Shown: positions 45,083-55,599 of the stretch, piece by piece
Layout: every line of letters begins with the position of its first letter
Position numbering within the stretch: the first letter of the stretch is position 1
Program-made: the position numbers and the translations under genes
The notes under the pieces: generated by a model
Told to the model about the DNA's origin: nothing
The model's input: only the letters and a program-made list of their open reading frames with translations
Databases searched by the model: none
Source: Voacanga thouarsii
Lineage: Eukaryota > Streptophyta > Magnoliopsida > Gentianales > Apocynaceae
NCBI GenBank assembly: GCA_026120185.1
Contig: JANUWF010001217.1
Location: 2,960,001-3,024,000 of the forward strand
Direction of reading: 5' to 3'
DNA: 64,000 bases

Positions 45083-46069
45083 TTAGTTGTTAATAGGGTT
45101 TAAAAAGAACAGATTTCCATATATGTGCCCAGTACATAAAATTTCTCCATCTCTACTGATAGAAATACCAGAATGGAAAGATACAGAATATCCTTGATTA
45201 ATAAGTTTTGCAACTAAAATCAAATTCTGACGGAAACCAAGTACATATAAAATATCTTTTAAAACCACTATCTTATTATAATAAAAAATAAGATCCAGCT
45301 CTCCCACTGCAAGGGCCCAGACTTGTGCTCCATTACCCACTCGAAGCCCATGTTCACCCTTCTTGAGTCTTCTTATCTTTCTAAACCCCTGCAAGGAGTT
45401 ACAGATATGATCAGTGGCTCCTGAATCAACAATCCAAGTGGAAGTTGATCCTACCATTGATATGGACTCTAGATAGAAAACATTACCTGTGGGATTTTTC
45501 TTAGTTTGAATATCTGAACACTCCTTTTTCCAGAGTCCCTTCTTCCCACATTTGAAGCACTTGCCCTTTGGTTTGTCCTTGGACTGGGCTGCTACATTCT
45601 CCTTCTTCCTCTTGAACTTTCTGGGTTTAGGCCCAGTTCTTGAGGAAGAAGCCTTAGCAATCATGGCCTTTGACTGCGGCTTCATGACCTTCTCCACCAT
45701 CTAGAGCTCCTTCATCAATTCAGTCAAACTCATATTCAATTTGTTCATGTTATAGTTTAACTTGAACTGAGTGAAGGAGCCCGGTAGAGATTCAAAAACC
45801 ATGTCCACTTGGCTCTCAGGGTCAATGACAGCCCCTAAGATTTCTGTCTCCTCGAAAGTAGCAATCATCTTGAGCATATGCTCTAGGACTGATGCTCCCT
45901 CAGCTATCTTAGTGTTTATAATAGTTCGAAGAGCCTCTTGCATTGCGGGCCGGCTCTTGTCCGCGAACATAGTAGCCAATGATTGACTAATGTCATATAC
46001 AGAAGCCATGTGCTCGTGTTTTGACTGGAGCACATTAGACATGGAGGCTAACATATAGCAGCGTGCCAT
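45083..46069 (-). pseudogene. Copia gag C-terminus, zinc knuckle and protease
   Basis: The gag helical region includes GSFTQFKLNYNMNKLNMSLT and a stop at 45701-45703. The nucleocapsid knuckle reads CFKCGKKGLWKKEC, with Leu where the CCHC motif needs His. The protease core WIVDSGATDHICNS is intact, with its catalytic Asp. A second stop lies at 45083-45085. All these pieces share one frame with integrase and RT. Confidence 0.93.
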
Positions 46070-46278
46070 TTCGTCAACCTTCTTCCACGCCTTCTCAGCC
46101 TCTTGCTCTTTGGCGGTGGAACCTTCCCGATAACAAGGCAGGTCTTGTAAAGGACATAATTATACTCTTCGGCTATGAGTATTATGTCCAGGTTCCTTTT
46201 CCAGTCCACATAGTTTTGACCCGTTAACTTATTCTCCCTGAGAATAACGGCCAATGGATTAAAAGAACCTCCCACCAT
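46048..46278 (-). pseudogene. Copia gag N-terminus
   Basis: ATG at 46278 opens a gag typical of this group: FNPLAVILRENKLTGQNYVD then WKRNLDIILIAEEYNYVLYK. After GKVPPP the reading shifts. The expected continuation GSTAKEQEAEKAWKKVDEMA is found in the frame of the downstream pieces, so one indel lies near 46110. No upstream start is better placed. Confidence 0.9.
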
Positions 46279-48009
46279 TTCTGAAAATTGAAAAATAAAA
46301 GAAAGAATTTAGTTTGTGAAAACAAGATAAAATTTTTACACTGAAAATAATTTGGCTCTTAGGAAAAACTGTCATAGCTTCTTAGGAAGATTAACTGTTT
46401 CCTAAGCTAAGTGTATTAACCACCACAAATTAATTTCTCTTCTAGGTAATGATCTAGAGGATAACTCCATCGAGGGATGGCCGTTTCCTCTCATTTCCTA
46501 TGGACATACCTCGTACTATAACCTCCAACGTGAGCGGGCCGATCATAGTACGTGCCCCGGTTATTAATTACATCCTTCCATTAGATCTAGATCCTTGTGA
46601 TATCCCCATCCTATACGGGTTCACTCCCAAGGTGACGTGAGGGGACCCACAATCTCTAATGAGGACTGTGATGGAAGCTGTAGGGCCGTTGGAACCCCTC
46701 TCCCACTTAGTCTTTTAAAATAAAGGTTTATTGAAAAATATCCTTTTGAAATTTTCATTAAGTTTTTCTTAACACAAAAATAAAATATCCAAGTCCATTA
46801 AAATCTCTATGTCAAGGCTTAAATCAAGACTTTGGTCTCAAGTTTATTCGACAAAATCATTTTTTTTTTTTTAGTCCAAAACAAAACAAAATGGTTCTCC
46901 ATTTTAATTTACAAAAATATCTAAATCCAATATATTTTCTATGTCAATGATTAAATCCTTTGAGAAAATATTCAAGGATTAATTTTTGTACAAATTAAAA
47001 TAACCATTTAATTTTTTGAAGAAAAATATTTTTCTCGTCAAAAATGTTCCCAAAGACTTTAGTCTTTAAGAAAAGGCACACTTAGGTACATAAAAAAATA
47101 GCATGTCAGAAAACAGTAAACGTTTTCATGCTTTTCTATTTTTAAACCTAAGTGCCCAAATAATAGAATTAAATACATTAATTAATTAATTAATGATCTT
47201 GTTTAATCCTACAATCTCTTACTAATATTTTTCATGCAAATATATTCCAAGAATATAAATATTGCAAAAATATTAACTTCGCCTGGTATGGGACCCAAAA
47301 CGAAAAAGAAAAAAATACAAAAAAACTTGCCAAAAAATGGCTGGAGGTCCACTGCACCGGCCGCACCGGATCCGCACCTAAATGGCTTGCGGTCCACCAC
47401 TGCTTCGGTGCACCGCACGCACCAGATCACACTCCAGCCGCAACCCGTGGAGCCGACCGATCCCACTTCACCTCTGCTGCCGACCCGAGCAAGATCCGCG
47501 CCTGGACCCGTTTTGCCTCCTCGGTGCACCGCTGACCCGTGCGCCAATTGCAATGTCAATTGCAAATTCTGCAATTGAAAACGGCTTGGATTTCAATCAA
47601 TTGGCTCGGCTCCAGCGACACGGCTTGTGACATAACAACGAAGGCGGCTCGGCTCACGCTCGGCTCCTTTTCGCGGCTTAGGAATAGTGCCTTCTTCTTT
47701 ATTTTTTTCTTCTGCACGAAAACTTCACAGACTCTTCTACGTTTTTCTGCTGCTTCTTTCTGCGGCCTCTTTGGACATTTTTACTTACAAAAAACTCATC
47801 CAAATCAAAACCACATTCACCTATACCCTTCAAATTGGGTTTACACGATGTTCTAGCAAAGCAAAAAAAAATTTACAGTAGCCTATGCTTCCACTGTGAA
47901 GCTTACACATCCACCTATCTCATACCAAAACAGCGAAGGATCACAGGTATAATCATCTTCTCCATTTTTATTAACTACCATGCTCCTTATATTGATCAAA
48001 AAACCATTG
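46279..48009 (-). other. Copia 5' leader between primer binding site and gag
   Basis: About 1.7 kb without gag-pol motifs. 47280-47680 is strikingly GC-rich against the AT-rich surroundings and is open in several overlapping frames on both strands, which is what GC-rich composition alone gives. 46440-46700 is moderately GC-rich with no family I recognise. Confidence 0.6.
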
Positions 48010-48021
48010 TCTCTGATATCA
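48010..48021 (-). promoter_or_regulatory. Primer binding site, tRNA-iMet type
   Basis: Minus strand TGATATCAGAGA lies three bases inside the 5' LTR. The usual plant copia site is TGGTATCAGAGC, so there are two differences. Confidence 0.8.
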
Positions 48022-48024
48022 CAT

Positions 48025-50045
48025 TGCGGGACGGGAAAACAGAGGGTAGCATGCAGTTACGGAAAAAACCAGAGAAAAAAAAATCGCAAGCCTTAAAGGC
48101 CACACGGAAGCGTGAAGATCATACCTTTGCGCTTCTTAAACCTTCTAGGTTGAGTAGAAGTGGATTGAATGATGGGAATCGCTTCGCCTTACCCACTTGA
48201 AGAAGCTTCCGGTTGAAATCCCGCTAGCCTTCTACTTCGTCTTGTTTGCATGAACGCCAAGCCTTTCAGCTCTCAGAATATTCCTCTTCCCAACCTCTAG
48301 TCGGTGAACACAACAATAAAGAAGAACGGTCTCAAATCTCCTTGGTTCTCTTGCTATTGGTTAGCAAAGCTCCAAGGAGAAAATAGAGAAAAGGGAGGCG
48401 TGAGAAACAGAGAGAGACCTACATGTGTCTCTTGTTTGGTAAGGGAGATTAAGGTTTTCTTTCACTAGAGACTCGTTTATTGGTTAGCCAAAATTCGGAC
48501 TCAAATATCTAACAAACATATCCCCGGGATATCAAATTTCAAACACCCGAATATTATCCTGAGAATGAGTTTGGCTTAACCCTAAACTCTTCTTAACCGT
48601 ATCTGGAAAAAACCCTAAGGTCCAAGCTATTGGGCCGGAAAAATACTTATTATTTCTCTTGGACCTAAAAGGCCCAAAATAATAAAAATATTTATTTATT
48701 TCCTGGGCTTATATAAATAACTCAATAAATAATTAATGAGACCAAATGAACCAAAATAATTAATCTTTAATTATTTATTTCTTGGGCCTATATAAATAAC
48801 CCAATAAATAATTAAACATTAATTATTTCCCTTAATTTAAGCCCAGGTTAATTTTCTAATTATTCATACTGGACCTAAGCCATGAATAATTAATTAACCA
48901 ATTAAACTAGATAATTAATTTCTCTCAACTCCTATTTTATTTTATTTATTTATTTTATTCCAGCCTAATAACAAATTAGACATCCTGAATAAAATCAAAT
49001 AAAACAAAATCCTCTTAAACTGAGACCAATTCCTCAACCCAAAATTAGTTGGACTTACGGGCTATTCCGAGGACCAAAAAGACACATCGTCTTGGCTGCT
49101 AAAATGACCAAAATACCCCTGCTATATAAATAGCTGTATTTTGCATTTTAAATATTTCCTAATATCACCATAAGAAAATATTGACCCCAAGGACAATGCT
49201 GTATTAGCAAAGTCTCCGACCTACAGGTGAAATGACTAAAATACCCCTCTACACATCGACGTACATTTAGAGAGGAAGAAGTGTACTAACACCCCTCTAA
49301 ATGACATCTACCATCCTTAGGCTTCTAGTCCAATGGTCCATGACTTCCTGGAGTGTTTCCGCTTTCCAAGAGAGCTACCCTAAAGCAAACATCCAAGTCA
49401 TGGTTCCCAAGGCCCTGGACATTTTAGACCATTCAGACAACCACAAGGGGCGATATAGTGCAGAAACCATCTTGTACAAGTCTATCTTAACTAACTAGTC
49501 ACACATACCCAACATGTAAGTATATTGGCCCTACGATAGAACCTCAACTATAGCAAATCAGAGTATATGCTTCCAGCTTCGCCAGACCACCAACTCATAC
49601 TCAAGTCGTAGAGTACTAGTCCACGCTGTAGCGGTAGTAGTCTAGGTTTCTATCATATAGTACTTTTAGAAACCACTACTACAGGTCCTGTCCTACGTAT
49701 TTGAAATACGCTTATGTCATGAAGTGAGTAGACTACTCACTGGCTAAAGGTAAGCCATTCCCCATTTGGAATTCATAACATAATAACCTAAGCATGATGA
49801 GGTTCCCAATCTCATCAATAGGTTAAGAACAAATATTTATGTGTTAAATAACCCGTGATCCATACCTTACTGTGAAAGACCACTATTTACAGGGATCACT
49901 TATTTAAACACAATGGGCCTGTTCCAAACGAAAATCGTGCACAAACAAAAAGTAAATTCACAAACAATTTCTGAAAATAAATTCTTTTATTAAAATATTC
50001 AATTTTACATCAGAAACCTAGTCTAAGAGGGCATACAATCCAACA
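48025..50045 (-). repeat. 5' LTR of the full-length copia element
   Basis: 2021 bp, collinear with 40346-42369. Ends TG...CA in plus-strand view, from TGCGGGACGGG to ATCCAACA. Confidence 0.95.
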
Positions 50046-50050
50046 ATTTG

Positions 50051-50360
50051 TCAATTCCTAACATTTTCATTGGTTGGCATCATACAACGTAGTGCCAGCT
50101 GTGTAGCCTTTTTAATTGCTTCTCCTGTGTCCATTAGCTCATCGATACTAGCAAAACCCATTACTATGCCAGGGATTTCAGGAATCAAATAGTCCTATAT
50201 ATCGATGCATTTGGATAATTGGTAATCTTCAATTACCTTTCCATTTTCATAGACTATGCATCTATCCTTATCCTAAGCCCTAGATACATTCACCCATAAT
50301 TCATAGTGGTTAAGATTAGAGTATTTCTTCATGTTGACATAATCCCCGTAGTAAAATGGT
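50051..50360 (-). pseudogene. Unidentified coding relic
   Basis: One minus-strand frame runs from about 50345 to about 50060 and reads YSNLNHYELWVNVSRA, a stop, DKDRCIVYENGKVIEDYQ, a stop, then YLIPEIPGIVMGFASIDELM and GEAIKKATQLALRCMMPTNE. It is protein-like in composition, but I do not recognise the family. It abuts the copia target duplication, so the insertion cut it or landed beside it. The part beyond the far end of the copia element does not obviously continue it. Confidence 0.4.
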
Positions 50361-50525
50361 TATAAATAGAGATGCTAAAGTTCCTTTAAGGGCTCATAGC
50401 AAAGATCTAGAGCCGATTGTTCTGAGCAAAAGGATTAGAAGATGCTCTGAACTAATGCCATGGAATGCGAGAAGTTATAGAGTTAGACAGGCATGCATTG
50501 GCACCCACAATTAATTATGAGATTC

Positions 50526-50835
50526 TACATACATACATACATACATACATACATACATACATACATACATACATACATACATACATACATACATACATAC
50601 ATACATACATACATACATACATACATACATACATACATACATACATACATACATACATACATACATACATACATACATACATACATACATACATACATAC
50701 ATACATACATACATACATACATACATACATACATACATACATACATACATACATACATACATACATACATACATACATACATACATACATACATACATAC
50801 ATACATACATACATACATACATACATACATACATA
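50526..50835. repeat. (CATA)n microsatellite, about 77 units
   Basis: About 310 bases of uninterrupted ACAT/CATA tetranucleotide, then GATAG and an AG run to about 50853. The long Tyr-Ile-His-Thr and Met-Tyr-Val-Cys reading frames across it are repeat artefacts. Confidence 0.98.
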
Positions 50836-50929
50836 GATAGAGAGAGAGAGAGAGGTAGAGAGAGCGTCTAGACTTGGTAGTTGAAATTTTTATGGTGAGG
50901 AGTACTTTGGAATATGTCTTTCTCAATCA

Positions 50930-53345
50930 ATTAGGAAGGGGAAAATAAGAACAACAGATTTTGTTCAGGGTGTTGAGAATCTGGGATACCTATAATGCAC
51001 GAAGACTTGATGAGCAGATGAGCCTCGACATGTTAATTATGGATGAAAAGGTGATGTTATTTTTTTAAATTATTTTTTCTTTTTTTTATTTTTGTGGGGG
51101 AAAGCAATGTATAAGAAATCTTTCCTATTTGAAGATTCAAAATAATTTATATTCCACTGCAAGAAAATATGAAGCACTGTGTCATTAGAAGTAAATTCAT
51201 ATTGCAGTTCCATGAATACTTTCAAGAAAGGAAGTTCTATGTGATGCGCAATTTCACGGTACAATCACCAAGGGCTAATTATAAGTTATTGGGAGATGAA
51301 TCAGAGATCTTCATAGACAGCAGTACTTATGTTGAGGAATTGCATGAAGACTTGCCACAGATTGAAAGACACAAGTTTTGTCTGGAGAGTTTTGAATAGA
51401 TCCAAGGCCGTGCTGGGGACATAAGCCATTTAGTAGGTAATGTATTGTTTCAAATACAATTGATTTGCATACTGTGTCCATAAGAGATGTATAAGAATAT
51501 TGATATCATAAGAGTGACAACGGCTAAACCAAATGTAACTGACTACACATATTTTGAAAAATCTGCAGATGTGCTTGGCATGATTACTAGAATCTCCCAA
51601 GTTGAGGAGAGGATTAGACTGGAAAATCGTGTAAATTTGCATACATTGACCATAAAGAATGAGAGGTAAATTCATTACAGAAGTGAGACATAGTATGTTG
51701 CTTATATGAACATACACAAGTCAATGTTCTGCAATTTTTTAGTGGAAGGGAATTGCGACTGACATTATGGGGGCCCCTAAGCAAAATTATTGGCAGAGAT
51801 AAAATGATTATGGAAGAAAAGGTACAGCACAACCATTTTCACTTCTATAATAATCAAGGATAATGATAGGAAAGTATCGCTTTCAAGTAGCAGTGCGACA
51901 AAAATCTACTTAAATTTGGAGGTAGAGGAGGTTGCTAGATTCTGAGCTCTGTAAGTAAATATGAAACTTTCCCTTCACTACATCCAATCACCTAAAGGGA
52001 AAAAATAAATGAACGTGAAATACCCCGAAGAAATGAACTAGACCAATTGTATTTTGCAGAACGAACGAGAACAACCTTGCAGAATTAGCTACTCAGATGA
52101 TGATTGCAAGTGTCATCTTAACAAAGGATCTTTACGAAGCCAATAGAAGAACACTTAAGGAATTGAATGATATAGTGGCAGAAAGAGGGGAAACGGTAAT
52201 AGAAAATATCAATCTTTGAAATTTGAGATTTCATGGAAATAGTGCTAGACATTAAACATGGTTTCTTGATCTGCAGAATCAGGCTTACTATTGAAACATC
52301 GAGATTTACAATCTGGATGTATTCAATGGCTGGAGATATAGAACATGTAGTAAATGTAGGAGGAAGCTTAAGGTATATTGGAAGAAATTATGCTGTGAGA
52401 CCTGTGTTAAAGTAGAAGATTATCCGCGGCTTAGGTAACTTATTGCACCTCTATTTGTTGACTGCAAATTGTACTGGCATTTACTGGAATGTTATGCCCA
52501 CATCTTGGTAAAACGCATGCAGATATCGGGTTGAGACGATTGTGAAAGATGCAACTGGAGAAGGATGATTTATTTTCTTTGATCGTGACATTGAGAAGCT
52601 AATAGGAATCCAAGCAACAGAATTGGCACAGAAAATTGCTGAGGTTTGTTCAGTGTATAGCTTTCTTTGAGTAAAACCATGAAATCCTGAAGAATTGAGA
52701 TGGCTATTCAATTGTGCAAGATAATACAAATGATGCTATACCAAAGCCCTTGCGAGATCTAATAGGAAAAGAATATATCTACCAAGTGAAGTTCAATGAG
52801 GCTACCAGGAGCACGTTGAGGGAGTGCTATATAGTTAGCCATTTCTATGACCCATCTGATATCAGGGAGAAGGTGCAAGATGATATTGAGGTATTACATT
52901 AATAACTGAGACAATTTGAGCTTAGATGAATTTTAGTTGCATTCTTATGTGAACGTGTTAATGAAACAGTATATGTTTCCTATTAGACCACACAGACGCA
53001 GAATCCACCATCTGAAAGTAGTAGAGATCATGTAACAAATGTTCTTACACCAAAGCAGATAGGAGAAAAAAGAGGGATAGCAACAAGGTAAGATTGTGAC
53101 TTGATTTGTACAGAGCATAGATGAATCAAATTGATATTAAGACTGTAAAAGAAATGGCAGAAATTGAATTGCTGGTGAAGATGTTGAGGTATTGAAGAAG
53201 ATGGCATCATCAAGTTCAAGGAAGAAGAGAGCAATGTAATGATAGTTGCAGGAAAAAAAAACAAGCGTATTGCCAGTAGTATGCATAGTAGTAGTGATAG
53301 TGTAAGAAATAGTAGTAGTAGTACTTCAAGTAATTTAAAATCGGG
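50930..53345 (+). pseudogene. RPA70-like single-strand-binding protein of the Helitron, broken
   Basis: Exon blocks follow the RPA large-subunit order. The N-terminal OB fold has ILRIWDTYNARRLDEQMSLD and MLIMDEKV (about 50970-51055) and FHEYFQERKFYVMRNFTVQS (51205). The second fold has DVLGMITRISQVEERIRLEN (about 51570) and SSSSATKIYLNLEVEEV (about 51885). A C-terminal zinc-ribbon fold has CSKCRRKLKVYWKKLCCETC (about 52345-52405), then TGE/FFDRDIEKLIG and DLIGKEYIYQVKFNEATRST (52760). The four Cys of the ribbon are present. Frame changes and stops between blocks mean no complete product. In Helitrons such proteins are thought to protect single-stranded intermediates. Confidence 0.8.
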
Positions 53346-55590
53346 CTGAAAGTACAAGGACTTTCCAATGTATATATCCAACTTTAGAAATCATCTATAT
53401 GATCATATGTAAGCATCTGATTTGCAACTTCATTGCGCAGCATTCTCTCTCTCTCTTTGTTATTTTAATAGAAATTGCAATTGATGATGGTAGTGATGAG
53501 TTGCATTAAGCGTCATCAGATCTCATATCACACAGATTATGAACACCAGCTTTTTCCATGACAAAAACTAAATCAAGTAGACAAAAAAACAAAGGCATAA
53601 AAATATCTTATTTATCCTAGAGAATAAAGTGATTCTAAGAAGTGAGATTAACAACATGTTGAAATGGTAGTAACAAATTAGCAGCATACGGAAAAGGAAC
53701 AAAAGCGAATCCTTTTTATTCCAAGAATCAGCAATTGTTAGAAGCTGGATTCTACTTTATGACTGTGTTGGTGTTGTTATCAATTAAACCCCTGCTTTTA
53801 GTCAAAATAAAATAGTTCCCTAATCTTTTTTCAGAGCCCCGCGATTTTATCTTCACATTGCCATAATTTCCTATTTCTATGTTGATAATATATGGCTTTG
53901 TTAGGCTTAAATCCATGGTATCCCTTTTATAGGTATTTTGATGAATTAATTCAAATCTTTCTGTTCTTTTGCTCTACTCTGGAAAAAAAAAATGATCAAC
54001 TGGCTTGATTAGAATTGAAAGAGACGTAGCTTAATCCTGTGAATCTAACTTTCTAGATCTTAACTTGATAGGAGAATCGAAGTCTTTGTCCTTCAATTTG
54101 TGAACACTTAGCCACACTAACTTAGGGCATTTTCTAGGTTTGCTTTGTTTTTTTCCTTGCAATTATTTGATATCAATTAATAAATGTTCTCGAGTGGTGC
54201 TTTGTTGAATCAGTCTTCTACTATTCTGAAACAACTCTGTGGAATATAGGGAACAAAGCTACCATCCCTACCTTCCTATAAACAGTTATTCCCTAGAGGC
54301 TGCCCATTTTTCTGCCCCTTTAATATCATCCACCCCCCCCCCCTCCCCAACTGAATTTCCCAACCCTTCACAAAAGAACAATTAATAACTATGTACTTAC
54401 TATATGAAATTAATGAGAACTGCACATCTTCGGAAGAAATATACATTACCTTTATTACCTTTAAAATACATTAAGTACACTATGAATAAACGCAATGTTA
54501 TTCAATGGTAGATTTTAAAAACCTTGGAATTTGAAAAACCCAGGTACGTTAACTTAGGCATTCTTATTGATAAACGAATAATATTAGTACATCTAACATC
54601 ACAATCCAAACACATACATGTTTTCAATATCCAATACAAAATAACCAAGAGCATTCCCTCCTGGTAATTGTGATCCTATTCTACAATGGACGTAATTATT
54701 GTCCATAAATTCTAATATTCCTTTTTTTTTTGTTAATAAAACCTAAATATTGGCACATTAAATGGAAAAAAATCCAAATAGATACATCTTTTCAATATCC
54801 AATACAAAATGACCAATAGCATTCCCTCATGGTAAAGGTTATTCAATTATGCAACACACGTAATTCTCTATAAATTCTTCTATTCCTCTCCAATTTTTAA
54901 AAACAAAGGATACCTGGATTAAATTTTATGTAACTATCTACGAATATGACAGAAAATTCATCTCAAGAATTCATTCTACAACCATTAGGTATCTGCATCT
55001 CATACCTTCTACTGCATAGAACATATTATGTTGTGAAATATTCCATTACATCAGAATTTAGTATTCATATGTCTTATTTAAAAAGCATCATACTACAGTC
55101 CTTTAAAAAACAGGCAGTGTATTCTAATAACATTTAAATGATGGAATGCTTTTTTCATAAAGTACAAAATCAATAACAATATATGATAGTGGTAGAAGAC
55201 GCACATTTGCAGAAGATTACGCTATGAAATCGTGGCTTCTAGGAAGATATGATGTACCAAACACAAAACTCCTTCAGGTGGTACTGCAAATTTAAAGAGA
55301 CAACTAATAAGGCTTCCATTAGGTAATTCTGAGATATAATTCACTGGGTAATGCCAATTTAAAGTTTGAAGATTCCCTACTTCTATAACATATAGTTACT
55401 AATTGCAGAACTAAGAAATCCAGCAAAATCCTATTATGGAAAACCAGCTCATGAATGCAATTATTGCTAGTCAATATTTTGGGAACAAGAAAAATTAAAG
55501 AAGTCTGCAAAAAGAAGAATTCGAGTTCATAAGCTTTGTTGTAAGGAGGGGAAAATCAAACTGCAAAAAAAAAAAAAAAAAAAGATCCTC
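53346..55590. other. Spacer between the RPA-like and Rep/helicase genes
   Basis: No supported gene. It contains a C-rich run at about 54330-54348, a duplicated segment at 54611-54890 and a poly-A run at about 55565-55583 just before the Rep gene. Confidence 0.5.
54611..54890. repeat. Tandem duplication, about 168 bp period
   Basis: TTTTCAATATCCAATACAAA at about 54621 recurs at about 54789, followed in both by GCATTCCCTC, an ACGTAATT box and a TAAATTCT(A/T)(A/C)TATTCC box. Confidence 0.75.
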
Positions 55591-55599
55591 CAGAATCCC

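Larger units (their letters stand above)
40346..50045 (-). mobile_element. Full-length Ty1/copia retrotransposon, 9700 bp
   Basis: Two LTRs of about 2.02 kb (40346-42369 and 48025-50045) start TGTTGG and end CA in element orientation. They differ at scattered positions. A perfect target duplication ATTTG lies at 40341-40345 and 50046-50050. A polypurine tract, a tRNA-Met-type primer binding site and gag-protease-integrase-RT-RNase H all occur in copia order on the minus strand. A frameshift in gag and four in-frame stops make it non-autonomous. It is a relatively recent insertion compared with the solo LTRs. Confidence 0.97.

Noticed and set aside
47209..47881. Several overlapping frames on both strands in the GC-rich leader
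   Set aside because: High GC removes stop codons in all frames. No motif supports any of them.
50526..50835. A CRISPR-like regular array
   Set aside because: It is a simple tetranucleotide without spacers, in a plant genome.
50465..50926. Five long reading frames of Tyr-Ile-His-Thr or Met-Tyr-Val-Cys repeats on both strands
   Set aside because: They are translations of the pure CATA microsatellite, whose 4-base period leaves several frames open by chance.
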